A DNA stretch of 64,000 nt, from the NCBI GenBank assembly GCA_000310025.1, contig FN647938.1:815443-879442 (forward strand), in the 5' to 3' direction. Under the pieces are notes generated by a model. It saw only the letters and a list, made by a program, of their open reading frames with translations. It was not told the DNA's origin and made no database searches. This document shows, piece after piece, positions 13,301 through 25,364 of the stretch (positions are counted from its first letter, which is position 1; each line of letters starts with the position of its first letter). Origin of the DNA: Ectocarpus siliculosus. Taxonomy: Eukaryota > Sar > Phaeophyceae > Ectocarpales > Ectocarpaceae. Position numbers and translations under genes: made by a program.

Positions 13301-13858
13301 TGGAGAAAATCATAATCCTCTCTTTGTTGGTCGATTTTTGGTGCCCAACGAGAGCAGATATCCCTCTCACCTGTAACGTCGGTCTCGCACATCATCGCTC
13401 CGTAGCTGCTCCCGCAGCTGCAGGTGTACCCACCGTTGGGGTCCACCTCGCACGACCCTCCGTTCATGCAAGGGTTCGGGTCGCATGCACCAACGCCAGG
13501 GCTTTCGTCTGTGACCGGGGCCGGAGTGGGCTCGGGCTCGGGCTGGGGCGCAACAGGGGCCGGAGTGGATTCAGGGTTTACAGGAGCAGGGGTCGATGGT
13601 TCCGGTCCAGGTGAAGGCGGGTCAGTCTCGGAGGCGGGAGGGGAGGTGGGGAAGGACGGAGGGAGGGTGACAGGGAGCGGTTGAGTTGTTGTCGGGATAG
13701 GCTCTTCCCCAGTGGAGGGCGGCGGGGTGGTGGTGGCAGGGGCAGGGGTAGTCCCGGGCGAAGGCATGTCCGGCGGGGCAACCTGTTGGCATTCCTCCTC
13801 CGATTGTTCGGGGAGTCCAACCTCTTCCTCGATGGCGGCAGGGTCCCCGTAGTCGCCA
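10357..13858 (-). CDS. Gene C: EGF-like / leishmanolysin-like metallopeptidase, 5'-truncated paralog
   Basis: This is the minus-strand paralog of gene D. Exons are 13858-13371 (Pro-rich plus EGF-like), 13035-12951, 12771-12592, exon 9 ending at 12244, 11980-11838, 11560-11493, 11172-11101 and 10518-10357 (stop). The zinc site HEMGH and the later CGHFSES and ELMTG motifs are kept. Similarity to D stops abruptly at 13887 just upstream of the Pro-rich exon, so the signal peptide, WSC and CAP exons are missing. Only about two PEPEPTPAPV-type repeats remain, against five in B and six in D. The 5' edge of exon 9 has no visible AG acceptor and carries an in-frame 18-base tandem duplication (12378-12413). 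It is probably a truncated gene or pseudogene unless it gained a new 5' end. The convergent neighbour is gene A. Confidence 0.7.
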
Positions 13859-13887
13859 CTGGAGTTTCGAGGGGGGAGAGGGGCGGG

Positions 13888-14767
13888 TACGTATCATATT
13901 ACGTACATGACTGTGCTGCAGTCGACCGTACACCCTCAAGCTTACGTAGCTACCGAATGCGTTGGCAGCACCTCTCACCCAACCAAGAATCGCAAACATT
14001 TGTGCGGAGACCCTCTCTGTTTGTCGCTTCAGCGGTTGTTCGCAGATGGTGACACAGCCAGACGAAGTTCAGTCTTTGTCCACCACATATGTCCGCCACA
14101 GGAGGCGGAAGCTCCTCAATCGCGGGGAGGGTAAGTATGCCGCAATTCCCTACCGAACAATGCTCGAGGCTCGATGAGATGTGCACTGTAGATGGAGTAT
14201 GAACCTCTCACCCAGTAGGACACGCACCCACACAATAAAACGGTAATCATTTTGTAGCGGCGAACCGGACCCCCATTGTCTGTTTCAACCGCCATTCGAA
14301 TGACGAAACAGAACAAGTCGAGTCTTGTTCGCGACGTGAGACGGAAGCTGCTCAATCTCGGGGAGGGGTCATGATTCGCGATCGAACTATACTCTAGGAG
14401 GAGCAACGAGAAATGCACCGTACAGTTCCTCAAGATCTGCATTTGAGACGGGGTTGGGTAAGCGTCGGGGTGCCGGATTGAAGTTCTATACACGGGTATT
14501 GACAGATGAGACTGAAGCTAAAGATTCAAGAATACTCCCTCTATACAGTACCGCGACTCAGAAATGTTCCTGTTTTACCCGTTGCGTTCAACAAATTCGC
14601 TTCCTCAAAATATTCTCCTGGGTCAATATGAAGGGAAATACCGTTGGAAGATACTAAAACAGAAACAGCGTATCAATTCGGTCGAGGGCCGGGTGTACCT
14701 CAAACGTACCACTCATGACCAAGCCCCCACTATTCACTCCAATCTCTCCTATGCAACTACAAGAGTG
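13888..14767. other. Unassigned interval between the duplication edge and the FNIP gene
   Basis: No gene is recognised. Two loosely similar stretches, each containing GAAGCT(G/C)CTCAATC and GGGGAGGG, occur at about 14105-14130 and 14345-14370. They suggest a small internal duplication. Confidence 0.3.
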
Positions 14768-15814
14768 CTACTCAAACTCTTTGCGCCGCCACAACAACTC
14801 CTCCTTTGCTCTTGTCACAACCCGGAGGGAGTCCGGCCACTCGACCCCGGCCCTGGGTTGGTCGAAACATCTCCCGAACGATAACTCTTCCAACGAGGCC
14901 GGCCAAATACTCCCGGCTATCGGGTGGTTGAACCTTTTCCCAAACGACAGCTGTTGCAGGGAGGCCGGCCACAAGGTCCCGGCGACTGGCTGGTCAAACG
15001 AAGACCCGAACGAGAGCCGCTGTAGAGAGGGCGGCCACACGACTCCGCCGACTGGCATGCCGAAACAGTCTCCAAAAGATAGCCGCTGCAAAGAACCCGG
15101 CCACACCACATCCATGATTGGCTGGTTGAAAGCACTCCCGAACGACAGGTTCCGCACAGAGGCTGGCCACGCGACTTCCGCGATGACATGGTTGAAAGCA
15201 CGCCCGAACGAGAGCTTCTGCAGGGAGTTAGGCCATGCACTCTCGGCGATGGGTTTGTTGAACCCATCCCCGAACGATAGCTCCTTTACGGAGGCCAGCC
15301 ACACGGCCCCCGCAATGGACTTGTTGAACGGCCCCCGCAATGGACTTGTTGAACCCGTCCCCGAATGATAGCTCGTGTAAGGAGGTCGGCCACGCGACTT
15401 CGGTGATGGGTCGGTCGAAAGCACGCCCGAACGAGAGCTTCTCCAGGGAGTTAGGCCATACACACTCTCGGCGATGGGTTTGTTGAACCCATCCCCATAC
15501 GATAGCTTGCGCAAGGAGGCCGGCCACACAGTCCCGGCGATAGGTTGGTTCAAGCGGGAGCCGAACTGTAGCGCTTGTAGTGAGCTAGGCCACACCACTA
15601 GGTTGAAGTCGTCTCCCAACCCCATATTTCCCTTGAACGACGAACCCGTTCCCACCGGCATGTCCAACACCAGATGCTTGAGGCTCGGCGGCCAAACCAC
15701 TGAACCCAGTCTGATTGTGGTGATAGTATACTGCTGTAGCCGCAAGAACTCCACAAATTTCCACTGCTCGGTTGCCGTTTGCGGCATGACCTCCATCGGA
15801 AGTACTAGTGTCAT
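14768..15814 (-). pseudogene. FNIP-repeat protein gene with two compensating frameshifts
   Basis: The ATG at 15814 is the first good start; the frame is open back to 16123 without another convincing one. The product is a run of 22-residue repeats of the form WPxSLxxLSFGxxFNxPIAGxV, the FNIP repeat type known from Dictyostelium and common in brown algae. Between about 15330 and 15465 the repeat moves to another frame. A 2-base insertion (GAGTGTGTATGG against GAGTGCATGG near 15228) shifts it out, and a 25-base tandem duplication (15305-15329 and 15330-15354) shifts it back. About 44 codons are therefore read out of frame, though no stop results. It is either a decaying gene, an allele with scrambled repeats, or affected by assembly error. 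It probably acts as a protein-binding scaffold. Confidence 0.65.
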
Positions 15815-16553
15815 ACTACGTGCGCGCACGGCCGGCACGCGACTCGGCACAGAACGCTTCCACCAGGTGTTCCAGCTCAGCGACCGTCGTTCCCTATGTG
15901 GAGCACCAAAATCCCGTAGACTGTACGGTGTTGCAAGGCGGTCATTCACGTGCACATACTCGTGCAAGGTTGGAACGCCTCGGCATGCCATGCACAATCC
16001 CAAGACACCAGTTTCAGCTCCAGCGTAGACGCATACCAACGCTTCTCCCCCCCCTCGCACGCTTGGTTTAAGGCGGCGGCAAACGCGTCGAGGCACCGGC
16101 TGCTCCCTGACAGTCACGCACAAGTCGCCGAGTCAACGATTGCTCGCATGTGAAAACGTACTTACGATGCACGTTTGTTGTAATCGAATGAATGGTGTGG
16201 ACTGGCGCCCAGAACAGAGGAGAAGATACATTTGAACGCACAGGCCCACGCAATTGAAATTCCTCCCAGTTCGTACTAGGCACCCGTTGAAACCGTAGCC
16301 TGTACTAGATGGGATCTAGCCATTCGTGTTAAACTGAATACAGACGAGGAAGACGAGGTCCTTTCAACAACCATATTCTTCTCTATGTCACCATCGTCAA
16401 TCCTGCGGCACATGATGCATCGATAAATCGCTCCAAAAACCAGGATCCGCCGTCGTTGATAGAGCAACCCCCACGGCAAACCATCATGTGGGCACGCTTG
16501 ACCCACCCTCCTTCGGTTACGGTTGCTCGCTCCACATACAGTGACGGGCTGAC

Positions 16554-17030
16554 ATGTGTTTTGTGTGTGTGTCTTTTTCGGCGAAGCAACAAAGCGTTTT
16601 TCTAAGCAACAAAATAAATCATGTAACCCAGGAGGCAAACAACACGAGAGACATACATGCCGAGGCGGACTTCCTTCGACTAAAGGCATCGTTCAGACAA
16701 GATGCAGAGGCGTTTTCATTTGATGTCGCTCGGCGTATTTCAACACGGGCTCATGATCCCTTTGGAATTTGCGCGGTGAGAGTAGCTCATACCCAACCCA
16801 AATCTTCGGTTGGCCAACAACACCGGTTACCCACCGATAAGGAAAACGATACAGTAGAAGCAGCAGCAGAGGCAATAGTTTCGAAGAAAGTAAGGGCTTT
16901 GATCCTTGACATGGTCAGAACAACGGTTGCAATAGAGAGGGCCCAAGAACGAATTGCAGGGATAGCGATTAATCTAGCAGGAGCAATCTCCCTGGCGCAA
17001 AGCGAAGTCCGACAGAAAGCAACCCGGTAG
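16554..17030 (+). CDS. Hypothetical 158-codon open frame
   Basis: An uninterrupted frame starts with ATG. The second half (EAAAEAIVSKKVRALILDMV onward) is Ala/Ile/Arg-rich and would form amphipathic helices. No family is recognised and no signal peptide or membrane segment is seen. No paralogous copy in the window supports coding, so it may be a chance frame or a single exon. Confidence 0.25.
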   Translation: MCFVCVSFSAKQQSVFLSNKINHVTQEANNTRDIHAEADFLRLKASFRQDAEAFSFDVARRISTRAHDPFGICAVRVAHTQPKSSVGQQHRLPTDKENDTVEAAAEAIVSKKVRALILDMVRTTVAIERAQERIAGIAINLAGAISLAQSEVRQKATR

Positions 17031-19055
17031 AGGGCAATGGTGCTGGCATAGGAGAAACAGATGATGCAGCAACAATGCTCCTCTGTGATACTGAGTCTGC
17101 TTCTACCCGAAGGTGGGCTACTCCCATGGTAGTTGCAAAATTTGACTTCCTTCCGTGGAAGCTCACCAAGCGACTTTCTATGGAAGCAAGTCGACTTCCA
17201 TTAGGTAATATGGAAGTTAAAGAATCACTGGAAATCGCTCTTGAACTGCCGTTGACATAACTGCCAGCGCAAGTCTCGATGGAAGTCGCTCGTGAATCGC
17301 CCTTAGCTTAACTTCCACGCAAGCTCCCTAAGCATCCAAGGATTTCACTTGGCGAGCTTCCATGGAGATCAACTTTGAACCATTCCATGGAAGTCGATAC
17401 CAAATCCACGGGAGAGTAAAATTCTACTTCCATGGAAGCTACACTCATTTGTCAAGTAACGTAGGAATTCGGGGCGAAACAGCTCACATGCTGGCGCACA
17501 CGAATGAACGCGTGAGAATTTCGTCGGATCCCTGAATGAATGCGTTGCCGGTGCTGTATTATGTGTGTGGGTGTGTGCATGAAGATGAATGTGCACCGGA
17601 AAATCTGGCTACTGCCGCGATGATGATGCTGTTTGTTACCTCAAAGCTGACCCTGAGATTCGACTTTTCCAAAATTGTTTGATAAGACACCAAGAACGAT
17701 GGTCAAGACAGGAACAGGGCGAACCGACCGGTCCAGAAGCGGAGACATGCAGCGAGAATGGTCGCAAATGGTCGCACATTTCTGGCCTATGCAGCATGCT
17801 TCCACGTCGGCGCATAGTACGCGCTTTCTTCCGTAGGAACGTGGCATATTGGCACTGGTATTGTAGGTTGTTTTGTTGGTAACTCACCAAGCCCACTCAC
17901 ACTGCTTTCATTTGACTAAAACACTATTACTAAATATTCAAATAGCATGGCGTTGGTTGCTTGCTGCCAAGCGGACCATGACATTCGCCTTTTTCCGAAC
18001 TAGGTGTTGCCCGGTGGCACTGGCGTCTTTTCAGTGTCGAGCCGGTCAGCGCGGTTGATGGAAAAAATAAATGAGGACTTCCAACACCCGGCGTGGAGGT
18101 CTACAGGGCGCCAACTCCACGATTTGCCACCACGCCAGCATTCGTAAATGACCAATCAATCATCAGTCAGTACGCCTGAAGGCCGAAAAGGGTAAGGGAT
18201 GGGAGACAACGAACTTCACGTTGACTGAATTTGAAATACATGCGAGAGCACCAGAAATGGAAACTGACACGCAGGACCAGTCAGAAGGCATCAGAAGAAA
18301 CAGAAATCGTTGATTCTCGCACAGGGCGGCAGTAGGGACTGCTCAAAACATCCGTATCAAGGGTCTACTCCACCAGCCTCCTTTGAAATCAAGAAAACCA
18401 TCACAAGTAAATATTCAATCCAAAAGAACCAGACCGGCAGAGCTCAAATAAGGTCCGTTTTGCATCCTTTGACCTTATGCATTCTAGTGATATCACTAGA
18501 GGACACCTTACAGCGTGTGTTTGGGCGCTCAAATCCGCTCCTTGTGTAGTGATATCGAGGGTCGTTGTAGTGGCCTACAATCTCCGCAAGTTAGATGTAG
18601 ACCGACGCCCACCGTGCTATTTACTGCTTTTTCTCGCCGCCACTGACCACAATCTCCTGAACCGCGGGTATCCTGCAGTAGCTGATGCCACTTGCTACTG
18701 CTGACGACCCGTGGTTCAGGAGTATACGGTCCGTGGCGGTAAGCACGCCTGTGACAAATGGGGGATTCCGCTTGGTTCCGGTGCAGAGTAAGGACTATTG
18801 TAGAGACTGGTGCGACCTTCGATATTTCCGCTCCTGTGGCAAACCCAAACGTGCCAGCACACGCGACGCCTCTTCATGGTGCCTTCTACGGATAATAGCA
18901 GAATATACAAGATCCAAAAGGCGGGAAGGTTGTTTTCTTTATCATGTTATCATGTTATATATATACTCACAGGATGGTCGTCGTGACGTGATACATTTCT
19001 TGTTATTAGTATGGGAAGAAAAAAAAAAAAAGATGGCTCGATTTTTGTATTTCTA
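17031..19055. other. Gene-free interval with scattered CTTCCATGGAAG-type half palindromes
   Basis: Between 17150 and 17440 the motif CTTCC(A/G)TGGAAG or half of it recurs at least eight times, including the perfect palindrome CTTCCATGGAAG near 17429. From 17450 to 19055 I see no supported gene. Confidence 0.35.
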
Positions 19056-19660
19056 CAGCAGCTATGGACCAGACGCCGACTGTACATAGAAGTCGTACGA
19101 GTGTCGATTTAGTTGTGCTGTCACAGCATCTTCCACGCACTTCTGCCAGTGCTGGTTTGCTGATTGGAGTCTTGTAGGTTGAGATACAGCCGTGAGATTC
19201 TCGGGTTGTGGAGGCAAAAGTGAACCAGAGCAAAAAATTGCATGCATAGCTCGATTACTGCTGTGTTTTTGCTACAGCAGTATGGACTAGACGCCGAATG
19301 ACGTCCGCGTACTACGGCAACGACCTAACTGGATGGGATACTTCCTGTCACGGCGAACCATAGTACGATGCGATGCAAACATCCGTTCGTGTGTCGTGCG
19401 GCTGCCACATGTGTCGACGACAGGTACACGTAGAACTCTCGCCATGTTGTCGTTACCGCGCAGGAGGACCCCTCGGAGATCTTCCACATGGTGCTACAAC
19501 GACAGCAGTACTGCTGTACATAGATGTCGTAGGAGAGTGGAGTTGTCCTGTACGGCATCTGCCGCGCACTCTCCTACCGGTGCTTGCGCCGATTGGAGTC
19601 TTGTAGGCCGAAATACAAGAGTGGGTTGGGTTCCCGGGTTGTGGAAGCAAACCTGCCTGC
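19056..19660. repeat. Diverged direct repeat pair of about 150 bp
   Basis: 19080-19225 and 19517-19655 align in the same direction. Shared anchors are TGTACATAGA, GATTGGAGTCTTGTAGG and TCGGGTTGTGGA/CCGGGTTGTGGA. A third short piece (CTACAGCAGTATGGAC) is at 19269-19285. On the minus strand both read SYD(F/I)YVQ, which may be a relic coding exon, but indels break the frame. Confidence 0.45.
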
Positions 19661-19855
19661 AGCAACAGAGAAGGCGGTGTTCTATGTCCTACGGTATCCC
19701 GCTCAACTTTTTTTTTTTTGCAACATGTATGTGGTTGCATATTTATTTCTTTGCCACTGCCGAAAAAGACCGCCGGATCTTTACGCAGTCCGTCTTTCGC
19801 ATTTATCATTTTACATTTAATTTTACACCGAACCACGCAGCACGGTTCGACCTTC

Positions 19856-19940
19856 ATCATTGTTGTTGTTGTTGTGTCTTCACATTAAAAACCGGTCCGA
19901 TCTCTCTCTATACCCAGTACCTTCATATGTCCGTACTTGT
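19856..19940 (-). mobile_element. 3' end of the same LINE family, or a SINE sharing that tail
   Basis: A short TTG run (CAA on the minus strand) is followed by about 75 bases nearly identical to 7374-7440 (TCTTCACATTAAAAACCG onward). Similarity then stops, and the adjacent 19940-20300 sequence is unrelated to the LINE. It is either a very short 5'-truncated insertion or a SINE that borrows the LINE tail. Confidence 0.6.
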
Positions 19941-20299
19941 CGATTATATCTGTTGGAAATTGTGGGAATCCCTTCATTCCGAGAGAGGCATATAGTCTAG
20001 GTCGGCATCCGGCCTTTTCTTTTTTGAATGCACTTTTTTTCTTCTTGTTGTGACGTTTTGACGTTGCGCTTGCCATCGTCGCTTAAGTATTAAATACTTG
20101 TTGTCTTCAAACCTTCTCAGCCGGCCTTCAAACTTCTTGTTGATAAGTCTCCGTGGTAACTTCTCCGCGCATGAGTCAAATGCGGTTATTATGACCTGCG
20201 CTTTGACTTTCACGATGGACCTCCCCGTCTTGGCATTGATTGGTGAGTACCTACCTGCGTTATACGGAAGGATCGTTCCACGACGCAAACGTCGACGTC

Positions 20300-23200
20300 T
20301 CCTTTTTCTTTTCTTTTTTTCCGTCGCACTCTTTCCTTGCCGCGGTTTTCACACCGCGACTTCGAACTTCGAGCGTGGGGTGCAATTTCCTCTCTTCGTA
20401 CCTTCCTCGTCGGCCTCCTCCATCGTTATGTACATAATGTATACCTCGATGTTTTGGCTTTTCGATTTCGATGGACAAAACTACGGACTGACATGTCCCT
20501 TTCACCCCCGACGGGACAGCGCGCTCGTCGAGTGCCGGAATTCTTCACCACTTCCTTGCCTCTCCCAACACCGTGTCCCTTCTTCCCGCCCCTACAAATC
20601 CTCTCCCCTTCTTCTTCTTCTTCCCTTCCTCCCGGACACTCACCACCATCCGTCATGGATGTTGGCCCCCAGCCCCATTGGGGGGCGGGGGGCCAATCCT
20701 TAACCCTAGTACTGAAGTAGAGCCAGCGTCAGGAGGAGGTTGTCGACCATCTCTCTTACTGCTGTAGTACGGGGCGCCCAAATGGGTACACTTTGGTGAC
20801 TCAGCACTCAAAATTGTCAGTCTATCGCACCGTAGTCACCCCATGTAGGCTCCGCTGTGTGAAACACACATGAGGCCCCTTGGTCCATCATGCTTGGATG
20901 AGGCAGTACGCTGTGTGATGTGCTGTGTGATGCCTCTCCTCGGTCTCTGATTTACTGTACAACACAATCCCAAGCCACGTGTCCCCTACCGGTAGGTTGT
21001 AAAACTGGAGGGACTGCGTACCAAAGCAGTACATAATGATGCGAATACTCCGATTCTTCCCGAAGATAACCAGGCTCTGCCAATCGCGCGCAAATTCATG
21101 TTGCAGCAGTCTGATGCATATTCACTACAGTGAGTTCATTTGTGCCCTCACCTGCGTAACTTGTGTCGCCCATCAGTACTTGGCAAGCTGAGAAGTGCCG
21201 CTCCTATTCCCTGTGGCTGTTCTCTTCGAAAGCAACGCAGCCGTTCGCAGCTAATAGGCAGTACTCTCTCTCTAACTCTCTCTCTCTATCTCTATCTGAG
21301 TTTCCTCACAGCACCGGGGCACTGATACACTGATACCATCAGCTGTGTAGCTACAGCAATAGGCTGTGTAGCACTCCTGCTCGCTGTTCGCCTACCTCCA
21401 TTCCCGAGACAATAAAGGTTCGAGGCGGCGGAACCGCGAACAGTTCGGGTGCTTCTCTCATCTGCCCGCCTCCTCCTGCGTGCAACAATCTGCATATAAT
21501 TTAATACTGAAAATACGCTTGTAAACTGAGGGAGACTGATGCCCTACGAATAAAAGGATGCCACACACAAAACGCTAGACCAGTACCTAACACATTTCTT
21601 CTGCACCTTCCCAACATAACATATATGAGACACACAAGACAGCTACCAAACTTTCTTGTTGAGCCTGTTACCCACAGGGGAGATGTCCCTATATGCTGTC
21701 TGGGAAACCGTAGACATGCAGGTACTTTCTGACCCTATCAATTCATTGCTAATCTGTCTCAGACTCTTTTCTATGATAGAGATGGATTCGTTGTGTCATA
21801 TTAAGAAAAAATAATTATAATAATAATAATTTCGTACCGCTACCACAGCACAGAATGCCACTTTACCACGTACGTGTACCTGGTGCCTCCAAACTACACC
21901 AATTCCCTACACAAGATACATGCATCAGCACACACAACGGCGACAGTAGTAGCGTTCGCATGCCAGCAGGGCCCACGACGACGAAACCGTCCCCCTTTGC
22001 CGTCAAAATTTTGCATCTCGATGACGATTGAAAATTGAAAGAGGTTTTGTCACTGGTAGCCAAGACACGAGCTTACAGATTTGCCGCCCAGGAAACACCC
22101 TGCCGGGTTTTTTTATATCATTCGAACGAAATGTTCGTTTGTCTGAAGATGACTGATGATGCCGTTGTTTACATATAGCTCCATTACAACGACCTGACAG
22201 GTTCACGATAGCGAAGGAAACTGATTCAGAGAGCGATTGAAGAGCATGCGGCTGTGGTCTGGCGAGAGGATGGGCATTCATTGTAAAAACACACACGTGG
22301 GTGGGTACTCCCGCCGGGTGTGTATGTATGCGATGTGCTTTCTCTTCCCTATTTTTGTGCGCTACGGGTTGCCGCTGCGTGCTCGTTATCGACAGTGGAT
22401 TGTGCGCTTGCGAAACTGCATACATACGTACGCAGACGAGCAAGCGTGGACTACACGGCCATCCTGCAGTGGCCATGTGAAGTGCACAGTAGCCTTCACA
22501 GGGCTTTTCGCAGACAAGCGCGAGTGAACTGCAGTCATCCTGCAGTGGCTAAGAAAAATGCACAGTAGCTTTCGCAGGGAATTCGCGCCAGTTGCAGCTC
22601 CTGGGCTCCCGACTGCAGGAGTAGGGGGATCGGAATGAATTCAGGGAGCTGAAAACGGCGTAGTTGTCACTAGATAATAGGCGCAAAAGTACGCACCAAG
22701 GTACATTGAGACCGCTTGTTAGCGACCGCCATGGCAACCTTGTGCTCCTCGCCTTTGAGACGAAAAAAGTACGCTCTCGACATGGCACACAACGGGGTGT
22801 TTCTGCCGCAGCACTGAAGCGGCAATGCTTGCCGAAGCCTAGTGAGACGTGAATGCATTTTCCAGGGCTGCCGTAGCATACACGTCAGGCCCAGCCGGGC
22901 CGATAAGGCCAGTGCTATCGAAACACATTCGTCCATCGACAATTCATGTTTATTTCTCATGTTGATATTCTTGAAATTTGGCCGCATTCTTTGCACGCAC
23001 GCCCTGCGGATCGCTCATCCACAGATTGAAACGTTAGGAACCTAGTCAGCGGGATTTGTATTCCTTTCGTTTGGATGTATGGTAAGGGCGTTCCTGGTCC
23101 ACATATGTTCCCCCTAATGCTGGGTTGGCGTACCTCTTCCTTGAAGATGCTGCCTAGGAACGACATCGCGGTTGTGGAACGCGGCGAAGGGTAGCGGGAG

Positions 23201-23440
23201 CATCAAGGTGTGGGGGTCTGGTGTGCGGATACCGAAACCAAACACGTTGCTGCTAGAACATCTCCCCAATTACCACGGCATTGATCTTCCGTTTTCCCCA
23301 ACATTTTTTTCCTTCCGTTTTCCCCCCCATAGACTAACCCTGCCCGCCACCCACTGCTTGTGGAGCATTCAGAAGCTCACTATCGTGAACATGATCAACT
23401 TTCGTCACATGAACGTTGAATGAGTAAGAAGTCCACCCCC
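20300..23440. other. Gene-poor interval with small repeats
   Basis: No supportable gene is seen. It contains a CT-rich microsatellite at about 21262-21297. A dispersed repeat with an AT-rich tail lies at about 21715-21830, with a second copy at 30316-30430. A 54-base direct repeat is at about 22457-22512 and 22533-22587 (shared core ATCCTGCAGTGGC). Confidence 0.4.
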
Positions 23441-23449
23441 GTACGGTGT

Positions 23450-24445
23450 GCTACAGAATACACTACAGGGGCAGTCAATGCGGGGGGAATGGAAGGTGAA
23501 ATCAGGACGTGAGACGTTGTCGCAGCACTTAACTGATCCTGGGCTTCGGACCGTTATAACATCTTCGTCATTTTCGGCAAGTCGTCTTGGACTCGCGCCG
23601 ATTCAACGCCCGCCCTGTGGACGTCTGCCCTAGTCTCGATTCCAGCCAGCTGGTACTCGTGGCCTGCTATGAGTACCGGCTGGTTGGTATCGAGATTAGG
23701 GTAGACACTGCTGGAATACTCAATGTCAGTCATACGTATTGGTACTGCTGTTACACAGCACGTAGGTTGCACCTGAGGAGTATTACCGGAATAGTCTTCG
23801 GTACACTAAACAAACCTACGGTTTATATGTTGAACCATAGGAGTATGGTACATCGGACCATTGTCCAGTAGGATATTCTTGGATTGGTTCTATAGGTCGG
23901 ATTAACCGACTGTTACCGTGACCGGTACGTTGCAATAGTCCGTATGTGTGCATCTTTCCGTGATAGCTTGGAGGCTCGCCCCCTGTGGTGGTCGCCCCCT
24001 CTCGATCACTCTCTTTCCTTTCTCTCTTCTTCCAAGGCCCTTGGCCTCTTCCAAGTCCTTCGGGACTCTTGCGAGTCCCAGGACTCCTCTTCTCTTCTTC
24101 GGCCACATAAGCGCCAATTCAAATCATCAATCTGGTCTACAACACAAGTGTACTTTACAGTCACTCTGTGAGCCCCTGCACACTGTTATTACACAGTGCC
24201 ACATCCAGGGATACACCTATCATAAGGTTACATCCCAACAGGTTAGAGCCTCGAGCTCTACATCCCAACAGACACCCACACGGCGGGAGCTGAATCGGTG
24301 CGAGTCCCAAACGACTTGCAGAATAAGACCAAGATGTAAAAACGGGCCGAAATCCAGAAGCAGGTACGTGCTGTGACAGCGTCTCACACTTTCTGATTTG
24401 ATCCTCCATTCCCCCCACATGACTCTCCCTGTAGAATATTCTGTA
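23450..24445. repeat. Long inverted repeat (foldback), arms about 190 bp
   Basis: The left arm is about 23450-23660 and the right arm about 24260-24445. They match as reverse complements, with anchors TACAGAATA, GGGGGGAATGGA and GACAGCGTCTCAC/GTGAGACGTTGTC. Both arms contain a degraded copy of the exon that is intact at 24594-24695. The equivalent of its PKRAEAQKQ segment is interrupted by a stop or frame change in each arm. Confidence 0.5.
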
Positions 24446-24593
24446 ACACGCTATCGTACGTGAACATGATCAACTTTCGTCATGAGGACAACAAAAGAGA
24501 AAATCCACCCCTCGCCCCCCGCATAACGTACACCGCGTTCGTCTCAGACGGCACGCTCGGCCTGCTACGAATACCAGCTGGCTGGCATCGAGA

Positions 24594-25046
24594 CAAGGGC
24601 AGACGCACACAGCGAGGATTGCATTGGCGCAAGTCGAAAACGACTTCCAGCAGAACAAGACCAGTATGCCAAAACGGGCCGAAGCCCAGAAGCAGGTAAG
24701 TGCTGCGACAGCGTCTCACACGTTCTGATTTTCACCCAACGGGGTGCGTTCAGCTGAGCAGAAACTATGAAACTACATTGTGTACACGGTTCTATCCCTT
24801 TGATGGTCTCTTGACATCTTCTAACCTCGCCATCATTCCCGACGTTGCCGCCGGCTGCAAACCCCCGTGCCCGCACCCCCACCTTCCAACGCTGCCCTGC
24901 AGCTCGAGCGCTTGGGGATGCTCTCTGTGCACGACACCTTAATCAGGCAGGAAGAGGCGGTAAAGAAAGTCATCAACGAGGCCGCAATACAAATAGACGC
25001 CTTACGGTGGACGGTGAACGGTCGAGAGAATGTTTTCTCTACGTAA
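24594..25046 (+). CDS. C-terminal exons of a small coiled-coil protein (5' end unresolved)
   Basis: Exon 24594-24695 (ending AEAQKQ before GTAAGT) and exon 24903-25046 (after CTGCAG, ending NVFST and TAA) join in phase 0. The second exon is a heptad-rich helix including LIRQEEAVKKVINEAAIQID. The start exon was not found, and upstream sequence only repeats degraded copies of the first exon. No family is recognised. Two pseudogenised exon copies in the nearby inverted repeat suggest a small local duplication. A coding call is favoured by the good splice sites and helix periodicity, but it remains an inference. Confidence 0.4.
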
Positions 25047-25364
25047 TGTTAGGTCGTTCCCAGGTCTTACACATTGTTCCGAAATAGCATAGAACCGTGC
25101 CGGTTCCTGTTCACGCAAGTCATATCATGACAACAAGTAATGGAAAAGGCGGAACAAGGGGGAATCGAACACGACGCACGGCATGGGTATGTGCTGGGTA
25201 CGGTGCGTTTCCGGCTTTCGACTCCTACGCTTTCTTCCCCATTCGATATCATGCGGCGCTTTTTTCTCGCTTGCCGCCAACTACTGTGGTCGGCTTCAAG
25301 GATATCGAAATTGGGCCACCGAAACGAAATCCACAACGAAAACAAGGAGAGGGCGCAGTTGCGG

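Larger units (their letters stand above)
1..13887. repeat. Segmental duplication, copy 1 (genes A and C)
   Basis: Sequence, gene order and orientation match the segment from about 45566 to 57219. The offset is 45,543 at the left. It falls to about 43,200 at the right because of the LINE insertion here, partly offset by the SINE insertion in the other copy. The right edge is sharp, at 13887/57219. The left edge is outside the window. Confidence 0.85.

Noticed and set aside
16554-17030. Confident protein-coding gene
   Set aside because: Kept only as a low-confidence frame because no domain, paralog or splice evidence was found.
19974-20288. A 104-codon basic open frame on the minus strand
   Set aside because: No ATG-context, domain or paralog supports it; it overlaps the sequence next to the LINE tail and may be part of an unknown repeat.
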